From assembly GCA_003833135.1 (NCBI GenBank), contig QZLH01000248.1:4528-68527 (forward strand): a stretch of 64,000 nt of DNA, read 5' to 3'. The notes under the pieces were generated by a model. That model was given only the letters and a program-made list of their open reading frames with translations. It searched no databases and was not told the DNA's origin. Of the stretch, positions 11,279-22,400 are shown in pieces (position 1 is the first letter of the stretch; every line of letters starts with the position of its first letter). The stretch is from Oehlia diaphana. Its lineage: Eukaryota > Glomeromycota > Glomeromycetes > Glomerales > Glomeraceae. The position numbers were made by a program, and so were the translations under genes.

Positions 11279-12758
11279 CTACTTTTTAATTACTTGAAAT
11301 ACTTCATAATTATCTACTGAAAACTTTGAAGTTGGAATACCTATATCAGGATAAAGAATAGCATTATAATCTTCATTAGCCCATTCATTATTACCATTAC
11401 AATAAAAATAACCCATTTGTGGACCTTGACTATTATAACAAGAAATAGCATTATTTGGATTTTTAACATAACCTAAGTTTGCAGTAGAAATATTTTTTCC
11501 ATCTGTAAAATTAAACATAAAACTATCTGTAGTAGTTTTCCGACCTGCTCCATCCCAATCAAGTGGATTATATCCTCCAATTAATTGTGTTGAATCTTGA
11601 ATTTTTGCTACCCAAATAGTAGCTCCTTTATTATTACATTTTCTATGAAATGATTCAGCATCAAATCCATCCCGACCTGAATGATATAATAATTTGAAAT
11701 AATAAGGAATATTTTTATTATTATAATGCGAAGAATCTTTTTTATCAATCCATGAAGCAAAAAGAGGAGTATGACTCGATTGAATTAGGGTTGAATTAAG
11801 TTTATGTTTTGAATTTGATTTTCTTGATGGTGCTACACTTGTTTTGGGTTTAATATTAGGAACAATATGAAATTCCAAAAGTTCATGAATTAAATCTACT
11901 GGTAAGATGTCTTTGTAAATATAAACCTTGTAAAGGAAATCTTTAGGTTCAATATCATAAAATCTAATTAATGGAATGAATCTACGCAATAACCTTTCAA
12001 TCTTTATAAAATCATCTTTACTCCATTTAGTTGGATCATTCTCCACATTTTGTTGAGCAAAGCACCACTTCATTAACCCTTCCCAAACTTTGATTTCATC
12101 CATACTTAAATCATCCCTTTTTAATAATAATTCCAATAAAGATGCTTTTAAATCAATAAATTTATCAGATTTAAATAAAATTTTAGGTTCTTCACAAATT
12201 TTTTCAAGATAAAAATTCCATAAATCTATAAATGTCTCATGTTGATAAACAGTTTCAAGAATACCAGTTGGATTTTGATGTAAAAATTCAGTTTGATGAT
12301 CAATTAAATATTCTTGAATATGAGAAATCAATGGAATGATATTAAGTTCATCCACGGCTATCAATAATTTCAATACATCCGGTCCTTGTAAATTTTCCAA
12401 TTCAATTTTTCCGCAATAAATAAACCTAAAAAAAAAAAATATAATTTAATAATTATTGATTTGAAATTTTTAAAATATTATTTAACATACGTTTGTTTTG
12501 TTACCTAAGAATGATTTTAATTAAGTGAGGCGAAACATTTGGTTTCTTTAAAATAAATTTTCCGTCCTTTTTTTCTGCCCATTCAGCTGAGAATGCTGTA
12601 CGAAAATATTCTGACCTAATACATAAAATATTCGAATGAGCATGGACTTCTTTAATGTTTGGTTCTTCTCCTGCGTAAATAATGACGTCATATCCTATTT
12701 CAGTCTCAAAAAGTTTTTCATAATCATGAGATAACTCGGACCAAAATTTTGAAGACAT
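11279..12758 (-). CDS. BTB-BACK-TLDc domain protein, copy 1
   Basis: Exons 12758-12505 and 12425-11279 join within an Arg codon (AG|G) to give 466 residues. Residues about 20-120 are a BTB/POZ domain (YDVIIYAGEEPN, AHSNILCIRSEYFRTAF). A BACK-like helical region follows at about 130-260, and a TLDc domain at about 305-464 (LLYHSGRDGF, GATIWVAK, GGYNPLDW). BTB-BACK proteins commonly act as Cullin-3 adaptors. TLDc domains are linked to oxidative-stress resistance and V-ATPase regulation. Both roles are family knowledge, not shown here. This combination is greatly expanded in Rhizophagus. The neighbour at 13207-14706 is a close tandem paralogue with the same intron. Confidence 0.92.
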
Positions 12759-13206
12759 TTTAAAAAACAGTACGTTTAAGTTTAAAAAAAAAAATTTTTG
12801 TCATATGATTGAGAGAAAAAAATTAACCTTAAATGTGATCGACTTGATCGACTTGTCATGTGAATGACTGCGTGGCTTCAATTAACTGCGGATTCACTAA
12901 CATTATCATAAACGAAACAATAAACAATAATCGACTTAAACAACTCAATTAGCAACAATTGTGTTCTTAAGCAACTTCGTTTTATTGAATTATATAATTA
13001 AATTCATATATTAATGATTATATTTATCGATTTTAAACTTATTTTATATTTAAACTTTAATATGGAATTTTTAAATTGAATACTGATATTTGTGAAATAA
13101 TTTAAAGGTAAAATCTTTATTATAGATAATTTAATGATATAAAAAGTAAGTATTAAGTTCATATTCATTCTCAAATTTTATAAATATATAAATTATTTAT
13201 ACATTA
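12759..13206. promoter_or_regulatory. Spacer between the tandem BTB-TLDc genes
   Basis: Contains the presumed promoter of copy 1, whose start is at 12758, and the 3' flank of copy 2. The sequence 'gtgatcgacttgatcgacttgtcatgtgaatgac' at about 12835 contains a short direct repeat (GATCGACTT twice). No gene is visible. Confidence 0.35.
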
Positions 13207-14706
13207 TTATTGTTTAATTACTTGAAATACTTCATAATATTCTACTTTAAAATTAGGAATATCTGAAGTATTTGGAATACCAATATCAGGATAGCAAGTA
13301 GCATTATCATCATAATTAACCCACTTATTATCATCTTGACATATTAAAACACCCATTTGTGGACCTTGAGAATCGACACAATAAATAGCACTATCTGGAT
13401 CATTAACATAACCTAATTTCGCAGTAGAAATATTTTTACCATCTGTAAAATTAAATAAAAAACTATCTCTAGTGGTTTTCCAAACATCATTCCCATTCCA
13501 ATCAAGTGGATTATATCCTCCAATTAATTGTGTTGAATCTTGAATTTTTGCTACCCAAATAGTAGCTCCTTTATTATCACATTTTCTATGAAATGATGCA
13601 GCATTAAATCCATCCCGACCTGAATGATATAATAATTTGAAATCATAGGGAATATTTTTATTATTGTAATGCGAAGAACTTTTTTTATCAATCCATGAAG
13701 CAAAAAGAGGAATATGGTTTGATTGAATTAGGGTTGAATCAATTTTAATATTTAATTTTGGTTTTCTTGATGGAGTTATACTCGTTTTAAGCTTCATATT
13801 AGGAACTATATGAAATTCCAAAAGATCATGAATTAAATCTTTAGGTAAGACGTCCCTATAATTATAAACTTTATAAAAGAAATCTGTAGGTTCAATATCA
13901 TAAAATCTAATTAATGGAATAAACCTATACAATGATCTCTCAACTTTTGTAATATCATCCTTATTCCATTTTGTTGGATCATTTTCCATATTCTCTTGAG
14001 CAAAACACCATTTCAATAAACTTTCCCAAATTTCGATTTCATTCATATTTAAATCATCTCTTTTTAATAATAATTCTAATAAAGGTTCTTTTAAATTAAC
14101 AAATTTATCAGAATCAAATAAAATTTTTGGTTCTTTACAAATCGTTTCGAGACAAAAATTCCATAAATCTGTAAATGATTCGTGTTGATGAATAGTTTCA
14201 AATATACCAGTTGGGTTTTGATATAAAAATTTTGCTTGATGTTTAACTAAATATTCTTGAACATGAGAAATTAATTGTTGAATATTGAGTTCATCTACGG
14301 CTATCAATAATTCCAAAACATCTGATCCTTGCAGATTTTTCAATTCAATTTTTCCACAATAAATAAACCTAAAATATGATTAAATTATTATTAATTTGAC
14401 ATTGTTTAATAAATTTCAAAATTTTATTAATATACGTTTTTTTTTTCTTTACCTGAGAATAATGTTGAATAAGTGAGGCGAAACATTTGGCTTTCTGTAA
14501 ATAAACTTTCCATCTTTCTTTTCTGCCCATTTATTATTAAATGCAGAACGGAAATATTCAGATCTAATACATAAAATATTTGAATGAGCATGAAATTCCT
14601 TAATATTTGGTCCTTCTCCTGCGTAAATAATAACGTCATATCCTACTTCAGTTTCAAAAAGTTTTTCGTAATCATCGGATAATTCTGCCCAAAAATTTGA
14701 AGACAT
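13207..14706 (-). CDS. BTB-BACK-TLDc domain protein, copy 2
   Basis: Exons 14706-14453 and 14368-13207 join in the same Arg codon as copy 1, giving 471 residues. Exon 1 is 254 nt in both copies. The domain order is BTB, BACK, TLDc, with landmarks such as YDVIIYAGEGPN, LLYHSGRDGF and GGYNPLDW. Copy 2 is five residues longer, mainly from insertions before the C-terminal strand (NTSDIPNFKVEYYEVF). Divergence from copy 1 is spread over the whole length, so both copies are probably functional and the duplication is not very recent. Confidence 0.92.
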
Positions 14707-16184
14707 TTGTACGTTTATTTCTTAAATTTGAAGATAAAAAAATTTTATATACGATTGCAACAATTTTAAATATTATTTTCGGTGATCATGTAAGACTTTT
14801 TATTATGAATAAAAAATACACCTACGAATCACATTTTGATTTTCTCATTATAAATGAAGAATATATATACGAGGATGTCATGCTTCATGTGAATCACAGT
14901 GCCTGAATTTCGGGGGCTCCACCCTAAATGGGATGGATCGTAGCGTTTAGATAGGTTGATCTCCTTCATTTCAATGGTTGTTGCAACCTTATTCAATGTA
15001 TCACCATTTTCCCTAACGCATATATAAGAAAGTAACAACTACATCATTTATAACAAAGAAAATATCACTGGTTTAGCAGTTGTTTGACTTGATTCAACAA
15101 TAAATAAGATCACAAATATTTCGCTTCATATTAATTAAAGTTTATGAAGTTTCATGAAAAATTACCAATAAATTCTCATTTACGATGTTTCACGCCACGC
15201 ATTTCTGATTCTTTCTATAAACTTATCTGGTTGCGTCATCGAAATATTGTATTCATCAATTTTAATCACGTTGGAAAGATAAAAAAAAACGAGAATAACT
15301 GTCGTAACTCAGTTTTAATACAAAGGAATGAAAAATGCAAATTAAATAAAAAAAGAAAGAAAAAAAGAATTAATAAAAAGTGAAAAAAGGGAGGGTAGTA
15401 ATAATCGAAAAGAACATATATATTGGGAAAATAAAAATATATTATAGATAGGGATTTGAAAACGATATATGGAGGTTACAATAGTAATAAATACTGGATC
15501 ACGTGAAATCTATAATCTAACCTTATAAAAGTCTATTCTCCTTTATTATATAAGCAATGTGCGAATCATTCTAGTTCTTTTTGGTTAAAAAAAAAAGAGC
15601 CTAATGTCTATCAAACCAAGTTTGGTTAATAAAAAAAATTCCATATTAAGATCGGCATTTTGTCATCCTTTTGTGGCATTATGTAATTTTAAATGGATTT
15701 ATTTTTATCCTTTAAAAATTTGTGTAATGGGATTTACCAAAAAATTGTGCCGATCCTTAGACGTACGATTTAGTATTCTTCTGAAAAATTATTTGTAAGA
15801 AAATTTTTGGTAATATTGAATTTTTTAGATTAATTTATGGTAAAATTAAATAGTATACTATCCGATGACGTTATTTAAGTATTTATGAAAGACTGATCAT
15901 ATTATATTTGAATTTAATGTTCAATGAAATATTTTAAAAATTATTTTGTTTTCCTTTATTAACATTTCGTTTAAAAAATGAAAATTCGTTGTCATTAATA
16001 AATTCTATAAAATCAAATGATAAAACGCATAATTTTATTTGAGTTTTTATTAGTGATCTTGGGTTATGTTGAAATAAAATGATGTATTTTCCATAATTAT
16101 TATGCTTTCATCTTTCTGCAAAGGTATGAGACCAGAAATTACTTTTTCTTAATTTAATATCATCTCCATAGTGATAATATTCAG
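14707..16184. other. Spacer without convincing gene
   Basis: Several short open frames (for example 15144-15383 and 15604-15798) lack domains or codon bias and are not accepted. A less AT-rich piece at 14905-15020 is unassigned. Confidence 0.4.
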
Positions 16185-16305
16185 TAAATATTAGTGATCT
16201 TGATTTATGTAGACCAGTTAATCAACCAAATATAAAAAATGAAATATACGGAGTTCTTCCCTATATGGCACCAGAAGCTTTACGTGGTAAACCATTCAAT
16301 ATCAT
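16185..16305 (+). pseudogene. Protein-kinase fragment (activation segment)
   Basis: Translates as ISDLDLCRPVNQPN then NEIYGVLPYMAPEALRGKPF, closely matching the activation segment of the kinase gene at 61892 (ISDLGLCRPVNQPN). Only this segment is present; the match stops after 'GKPF' and unrelated sequence follows. The conserved DLG has become DLD. Confidence 0.85.
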
Positions 16306-16429
16306 AATTACCATAGTATTAAATAATAGTAAATTTTATAGTGAATTTACTGATTTTCTGGGTGAATTTTTGATTTTTTATAAACTATTTTTAGTTAATT
16401 TAATAATTTTGATTTTTATCTTCAAATTT

Positions 16430-17200
16430 AGGACAAGAAAAAAACTAACTAGTCTAAAAAATACAAAAAGCAAAATTCGAAGTCAAGCAAAGATAAGAAG
16501 GCTGGTCGTAATAAACCTACCTCTTCGACTAAGTCACATGAGAAAACCAAGCACAGAAAGTTGGAAGTTCCCTGCTTAAACAAATCCTGAATCTTCTGGT
16601 CTAGATTTCAAATAAAATCCTAGAAACATTCAGAGAGAAGAGAGAATGAGCACAACATACGTCAGCATTTTTATAATGTCTTCACTGTTGCATTTTTCTA
16701 TTTTGTAGGAACCACGGGTAGGAGTGATGGTGATAATAAGGTGTTGGTCAGGTGTTTTGTAGGTAAACGGAAGAGTTGTTAGTTTTTCTGAAGTGGGAGA
16801 TAGAAATGGATTTCCGGTTTTTGTTTTTTCAGGAATGGGTTGTGTAGGTAGTATTTATAGCTTCTTTGATGATCTTGCCTCAAGTTATGGGTCAGTGTTG
16901 GACTTACAGTAGTTATAGGACGATTTTTTTCTTTTTTTCTTTCTTTCTGCGTCCTAGGTTTTTTTTTTAGCTTCCGCTTTTTTTTCCTCCTCCCTTTTTT
17001 ATTTTCATATTCCTGCGTTTTATTTTTTTATTATTTAATCTGGGCTGTAGCGTAGTTTTCCAGTTCAAACAGTGCCTAATCATAAGTAGGTCCTGTATGG
17101 GATGAAGAATAGTGAATAATACATCTTTTTAACTTCCATTTTTTTAGTTGTTAAATTTGCGTACTACTTTAGGTCTAAATAAATAAATTAAAAATCAAAT
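16430..17200 (+). mobile_element. Probable 3' remnant of a LINE-like retroelement
   Basis: A Lys/Ser-rich open tail (SKDKKAGRNKPTSSTKSHEK) ends at a stop near 16590. It is followed by about 570 bases of less AT-rich, non-coding sequence that finishes in an AATAAATAAATTAAAA-type tail. This layout (basic ORF end, long 3' UTR, A-rich tail) is typical of non-LTR elements, but no reverse transcriptase is left, so the call is tentative. Confidence 0.35.
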
Positions 17201-17399
17201 TTAGGCCGTTCCAAATTAATAGAGACATAAATTTATGTCATGTGACTTCATATGAAATCATGTGATTTAATAGTTTATGATCGCGTCTTCATAAAAAAAA
17301 TTAGATCGTGTACTACATAATCTGATTTATATTTCTTTATTTTATCGTTTACCGTTTACGAGAAAGTTACAAGAAAATGCTAATAGATATTGAAGAAAA

Positions 17400-17680
17400 T
17401 AAAATAAAAATTTTGAAGACCCAGATTCCCCGGAAATTCAAAGAAAAGTCATTCCAGTTCGTGCACCAAAGTGTTGTTTGGCAATATTTTAAAAATTATA
17501 CGATGATAATGGCGTTCATATCCAATTTTAGCAAAGATAGCTTGTGATTATATTTGAATACCTGCAACGTCAGTTTCTAGCAAATAAACTTTTAAGAATT
17601 GATTAGCAAAAGAAGAAATAGATTAGGTGATCGTGCAATATTAAATTCTTGGATAGCACTATTAGATAGTAATTAAAAAA
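17400..17680 (+). pseudogene. Decayed hAT-family transposase C-terminus
   Basis: At 17530-17665 the frames spell CDYI*IPATSVSS followed by RRNRLGDRAILNSWI. This matches the well-known hAT dimerisation region (A-DYL-IPATSVSSE ... RNRLGD). Stops and frameshifts interrupt it. No element ends were found. Confidence 0.65.
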
Positions 17681-17909
17681 ATATAAATGTATATAGTTTA
17701 TTTTTAGTGATTATATTAATATTAAGATTTACGAATAAATAAAATTACAAGATTCTTAATAAATATTTTAAATTACAAGTATTAAATATTAATGTACTGT
17801 ATTATGTATTTATGTTAATTACTTAATTGTTTAATACTTAAATTGTTAATGTAAAAATAATTAATAATAATTTGTTATTAGTTTTATCGACTCCATCAAC
17901 CCCATCAAC

Positions 17910-18130
17910 TTGAAATTATCAAGTCAGACCAAGCTGCAACTTAAAAACCTTAAAATCGGACTGGACTGCAATTTAATTTTTTCAAGTCGAACTGGACTGT
18001 AACTTGAAATTTTCAAGTCAAACCGGACTGCAACTTGAAACTATTATAGTTGGACCAGACTACAACTTAAAAACTCGTAAGTTGGACCAGACTGACTCCT
18101 ATCATTCCGGTTCAGTCTGGTTTGGTCCAG
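17910..18130. repeat. Degenerate tandem repeat, ~30-45 bp period
   Basis: About six copies of a unit around 'AAGTYRRACYRGACTGCAACTT' with variable spacers. Short low-copy repeats built on 'tgacgc' follow at 18315-18385. Confidence 0.7.
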
Positions 18131-19462
18131 CTTGGATTTAACAACGCTACCTGTATCGCACAATAATGATAATTAATGTCTTCTATAGTAAAACATTTTT
18201 TTATCAATGAAATTACTCTTTATTCTATGACATAAATTCATAATGAAAATTTTATGCTTATTTAATTTATTGAAATTATATTTTGTAAAATTCCATATTT
18301 ATTTATACTTTACAAGTGACGCGCTTCAAGTATCAATTTGCATCTGACGCACGTCAATTATCAACTGACGCAAATCGACACCTGAAGTACAACATATATA
18401 AAGGAATTCTCATACTTTATATTCATACCATTATAATAAATTTTTAAATTTCAATTTTCACAATTTTCACTTGCATTAAAATCATATATTTCAATGATAA
18501 TAATTCCATTAAGGCCGGAGATTAAACTGAATTAATTGATTTCAGATTTATACAACTGATCCAAGACATAAATTCCATAAGCTTTTCAATTTTCATACTG
18601 ATAAGTGGAAATAATTGGATCTTGGTGCTGAAATTTAATAAAGGCCTAGTGTATCGGAGCAATGTAAAATGTTAATTTAAATATTAAATAGAGCTAACTA
18701 AAATATCTTTTACCACAATATATTACCTAAGAAAGTATTGTAGTTGCAGTAAATATTCAATTGCATTTTTGTCATATCTCTAGCATAAGCAATAATGTCA
18801 TCTAATCGTTGCGTAACTCTAACCAAAGTTTAGTAGATAGTTATGTTGTAAAAAAAAAAGAATTTTAAATTACCAATGGTAGTTTTTGGCTTCTTCTAAT
18901 TTCAATAATCAAATAAAAATAAATAGCATCTTTATCACATATACAATAGAGGAAAAAAATGAATTAATTGGTAAAATATTTGTAGATGAGCCTGTTTTGT
19001 TTTATTTATCTTTGATTATCGGTGTATCAGTTTATACTCTGGATAGTTGGAAATCAACACATATTGGAACATGTAGAAGAATTCATAGTGAAACTATTAG
19101 TTTCAAAATGGTGATCAAATTTTTTTTAATTTGGTCAGTAAATATGTCATAATTTACATTAAAAAGGCTAGGATTTTATACTTATTCTAATGGAAACTTA
19201 TATATATGGAGTTTTCCGGGTCTCGTTCCACAAATATGATGATAATTCATTATGCAGTGAAACTTTTGTGAAACCACTGAACTTCTATAAATATGATCAC
19301 CGGAAAAACTTCTAAAACTTTAAAAATGAAATTCTTATTTACAAAAAAATTAGCTTATTCATCATAATCTTATTATTGTTTTTTTTTATTAGTGTGAATC
19401 AGCCCGCTTTTGTTATTCATTCGACATATGCTTTTAGCTTATATTAAATTATAAGAAGTTCA
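18131..19462. promoter_or_regulatory. Spacer and upstream region of the FAD-like/VLIG copy A gene
   Basis: Mostly unassigned AT-rich sequence. From about 19230 it becomes similar to the sequence upstream of copy B from about 31550, sharing 'ttcattatgcagtg', 'gtgaaaccactg' and 'ccggaaaaact'. The promoter was therefore duplicated with the gene. Confidence 0.6.
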
Positions 19463-22400
19463 ATGCATCAAAAGTCAATTATTATCGTCTGTAGCGGAGG
19501 TCCTTCTGGCCTTATCTTCGCTCTTTCTTTATCCGAAGTTCTCGTCACGAAAAGAATTTCAGGAAAAATCCTTCTTTTTCATGAAGATTATAATATTCGT
19601 AAATCAAAGAACCAGTTTTTTTCGGTCAATGAGACTGAAATTTTACGCCTTCCACAAAGTGTCCGTGATCATATATCCCCTACATATTCTATGCATGAGT
19701 TCGAAGACCTACTTTTGGAATTGATTAAAAAACTTCCTGAGGAAACTGTACAACTTATTCACGAAAGGTATATCAGATATATTAAAAATGTGTCAATCCG
19801 CAGTAATTTAAGTCTCTTGACCATCGGCTAACTTTTCCATTTATTTTCCTCAGGTTTGACCCAGCACAAGATTTTAGATTTGATTTGTTGGTTCTTGCAA
19901 ATGGTTATGACGTTAATTTTTGTGACAGTTTGCAGTTCGAAAAAGAAGTTATTTCCAATAATTATGAATTAGAAATTAACTTCAATCTTACCGAAAATCA
20001 TTTGCAAAATAGTGAAATAGAAATTTTACTTTTATATCAAACAAGATATTTGATACAATTCCAACAAAATAATCAAAATTTTCTTAGAATTAATTTATCG
20101 AAATCTGAGTTTGATAATATTGAACTTGATCACAGTTCGAATTCAATAAATCCTTGGTTTACTAATATTATACACGACGGTTTTAGATTCTTTGGAATCA
20201 ATAATTATAACTTGGTTTCAAACTCAAAGAGCTCGGATAGCTTGTTAGTAACTAAAGAATTTTATAAAAGTTATCAACATGCTCAATATGAAAATTTTGT
20301 GTGTGTTATTGGTGGATCGGCATTTAATTGTAAAGCTTGGCAAAATAAAAGGTAAGTAATTTTTATTTTTTTATCATCAACATCGACGATAATGTGGTGT
20401 ATTAATATATCTCTTATGATACGATATGACATGATAAATCTTCTAGTATGAACTTCGGAATTGCAATATCAACAGCAATGATACTAGCTGAGCAACTCGC
20501 CATTGACCAAGAAATATCATTCAAAATAACTCGTAGTATTCTTGATGGATTTTCCAATAGCATGTTAAATTTTCAAATAGAACTCGCGAATACATTTCAA
20601 TTAAGAAGCATGGATAATATTCTTACAAAAGGTAAATTATCAAAAAACATTTTGACGCTATGTTTTTCAAATAATGTTGGTATTCATATAACAAAATTTT
20701 ATTTAATTATTGTCATTGTTATATTTTTTCTTAAAGTTATGTATGATATTGTTGATTACTATAACCAACAGTATCCAGAAGACCAACTATCCATCAATTT
20801 TGATTTTATGTCTACTTCAAAAAATAATCCACATAAGAGCAATAGCGTTTTCGATGAATTAAAAAAAGATTACTTAAATAATATCAAAATTTCAGCACCT
20901 GAAATATTCTTTAAAAAACTAGATAGGGTCCAAAGTATGGTGAATTATTTTACAATTTTTAATTCCTTTTTATTTTCTCATACTTCGGATACAAAAAATA
21001 TTAGGTATATTGAGTCAAATAAAGGTAATTATTCGTTCCTTAACCTTCTTTTAACAATAATAATAAAAGGATTTATTGTTATGATTAACTAATATTTTAT
21101 GTTATAGATGAATGTGTTGAATTGAGCCAATCTTCAATTTTACGAGATTTTGATTCTAAAAGCAATAAAAGCCCGGATCAAAAAATTCAAAAAATTGAAA
21201 ACGACAGTATCAGTTCTGAGGATTCTGATGATTCATCTGATAATGAAATACAACCTGAATCTTTATCACTTGAGGAATTTTTCCAATTGACTTTTGGAGA
21301 CGAAGTAATCAGTTATGACGCTACAAATTTTGTAGTAGATGAATTGACGAAAGAAATATTTAAAGCTAAAGTGAAATCATGTTTAAATGATCCTACAAAA
21401 GGAATTCTTAGAAATATATTCCCGTATATTATTGATATAATCAATAGAACCATTCCATTACGACGTATTCAAGATTGTATTAGGCAAATTTCAGATTCCA
21501 AAGAACCTGATAATCCTCAACAGGTATTAAAACGATTAGCTAACTGCAAAGGGAGAGATTATCTTGTCGCATTCCTAGATAAAGTACCAAAAAAAGCACT
21601 TTCAAAAATCCTTCTTTCACTGACTCGAGCAAATATTCCTATTCCATTATTATTTACAAATAAGAATGATTTTAATCAAAAAGGTCTTCGAGTATTAAAA
21701 GAAATACAAAGCTTAATATTTAGAGATAAATATCATTTATTATTATCATTCAATCTAACTACGAGCGAATTGACTACACCATTCTCAAAAATGCTATATC
21801 CAAATATTTGCAAGCATCGTGAAGATGGTTTTAGTATTACTTCGGCTGGTTCAATTGATATTTCTTTTCATTCCGCTTCGGAAAATTATGGTCGAAAACC
21901 TGTTGCTATAGCTGAAATATACTTTGAAGAAACCCCACATCAGACTTTCCTCAGCCTAATTAGTAGTTTTTCACAATTTGCATTTTACATGTTTTTACAC
22001 GTAAATGATCAAGATTTTGAAGGAAACTCGCCATCTAGTGAATTAAATCAACTCCTTAATACTATCTTAGCAGGATCCAATGATCCACACTTCTCAAAAA
22101 TATCTGCAATATATTGGAATAAATCAAAAAAAAATAATGACCCTTTCAGTAAACGTAAAAAGACTTTAAAAAAATTGCTAGAACCACACTTCAATTCTGA
22201 ATGTATTAAAATTGAGCAAATTCCTAGCGACTTAAATCAATTTACCGAAAAGAAAAAAGATGATGTAATGAGAAAACTGACAAAACTTGAAACAAAAACT
22301 ATCCATCCATTATTAGTTCTTAAATTATTAGATGGAAGTACTTTAAATATTTGGAAAAGTGTAACTGAAGAATGTTCATTCGCTTCTAAAATGAAGACTT

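Noticed and set aside
14905..15020. Possible structured RNA gene in a less AT-rich patch
   Set aside because: No tRNA, 5S or snRNA landmark could be recognised by eye.
18886..19152. 88-residue open frame upstream of copy A
   Set aside because: No similarity to the copy B upstream region, no domain, AT-driven composition.
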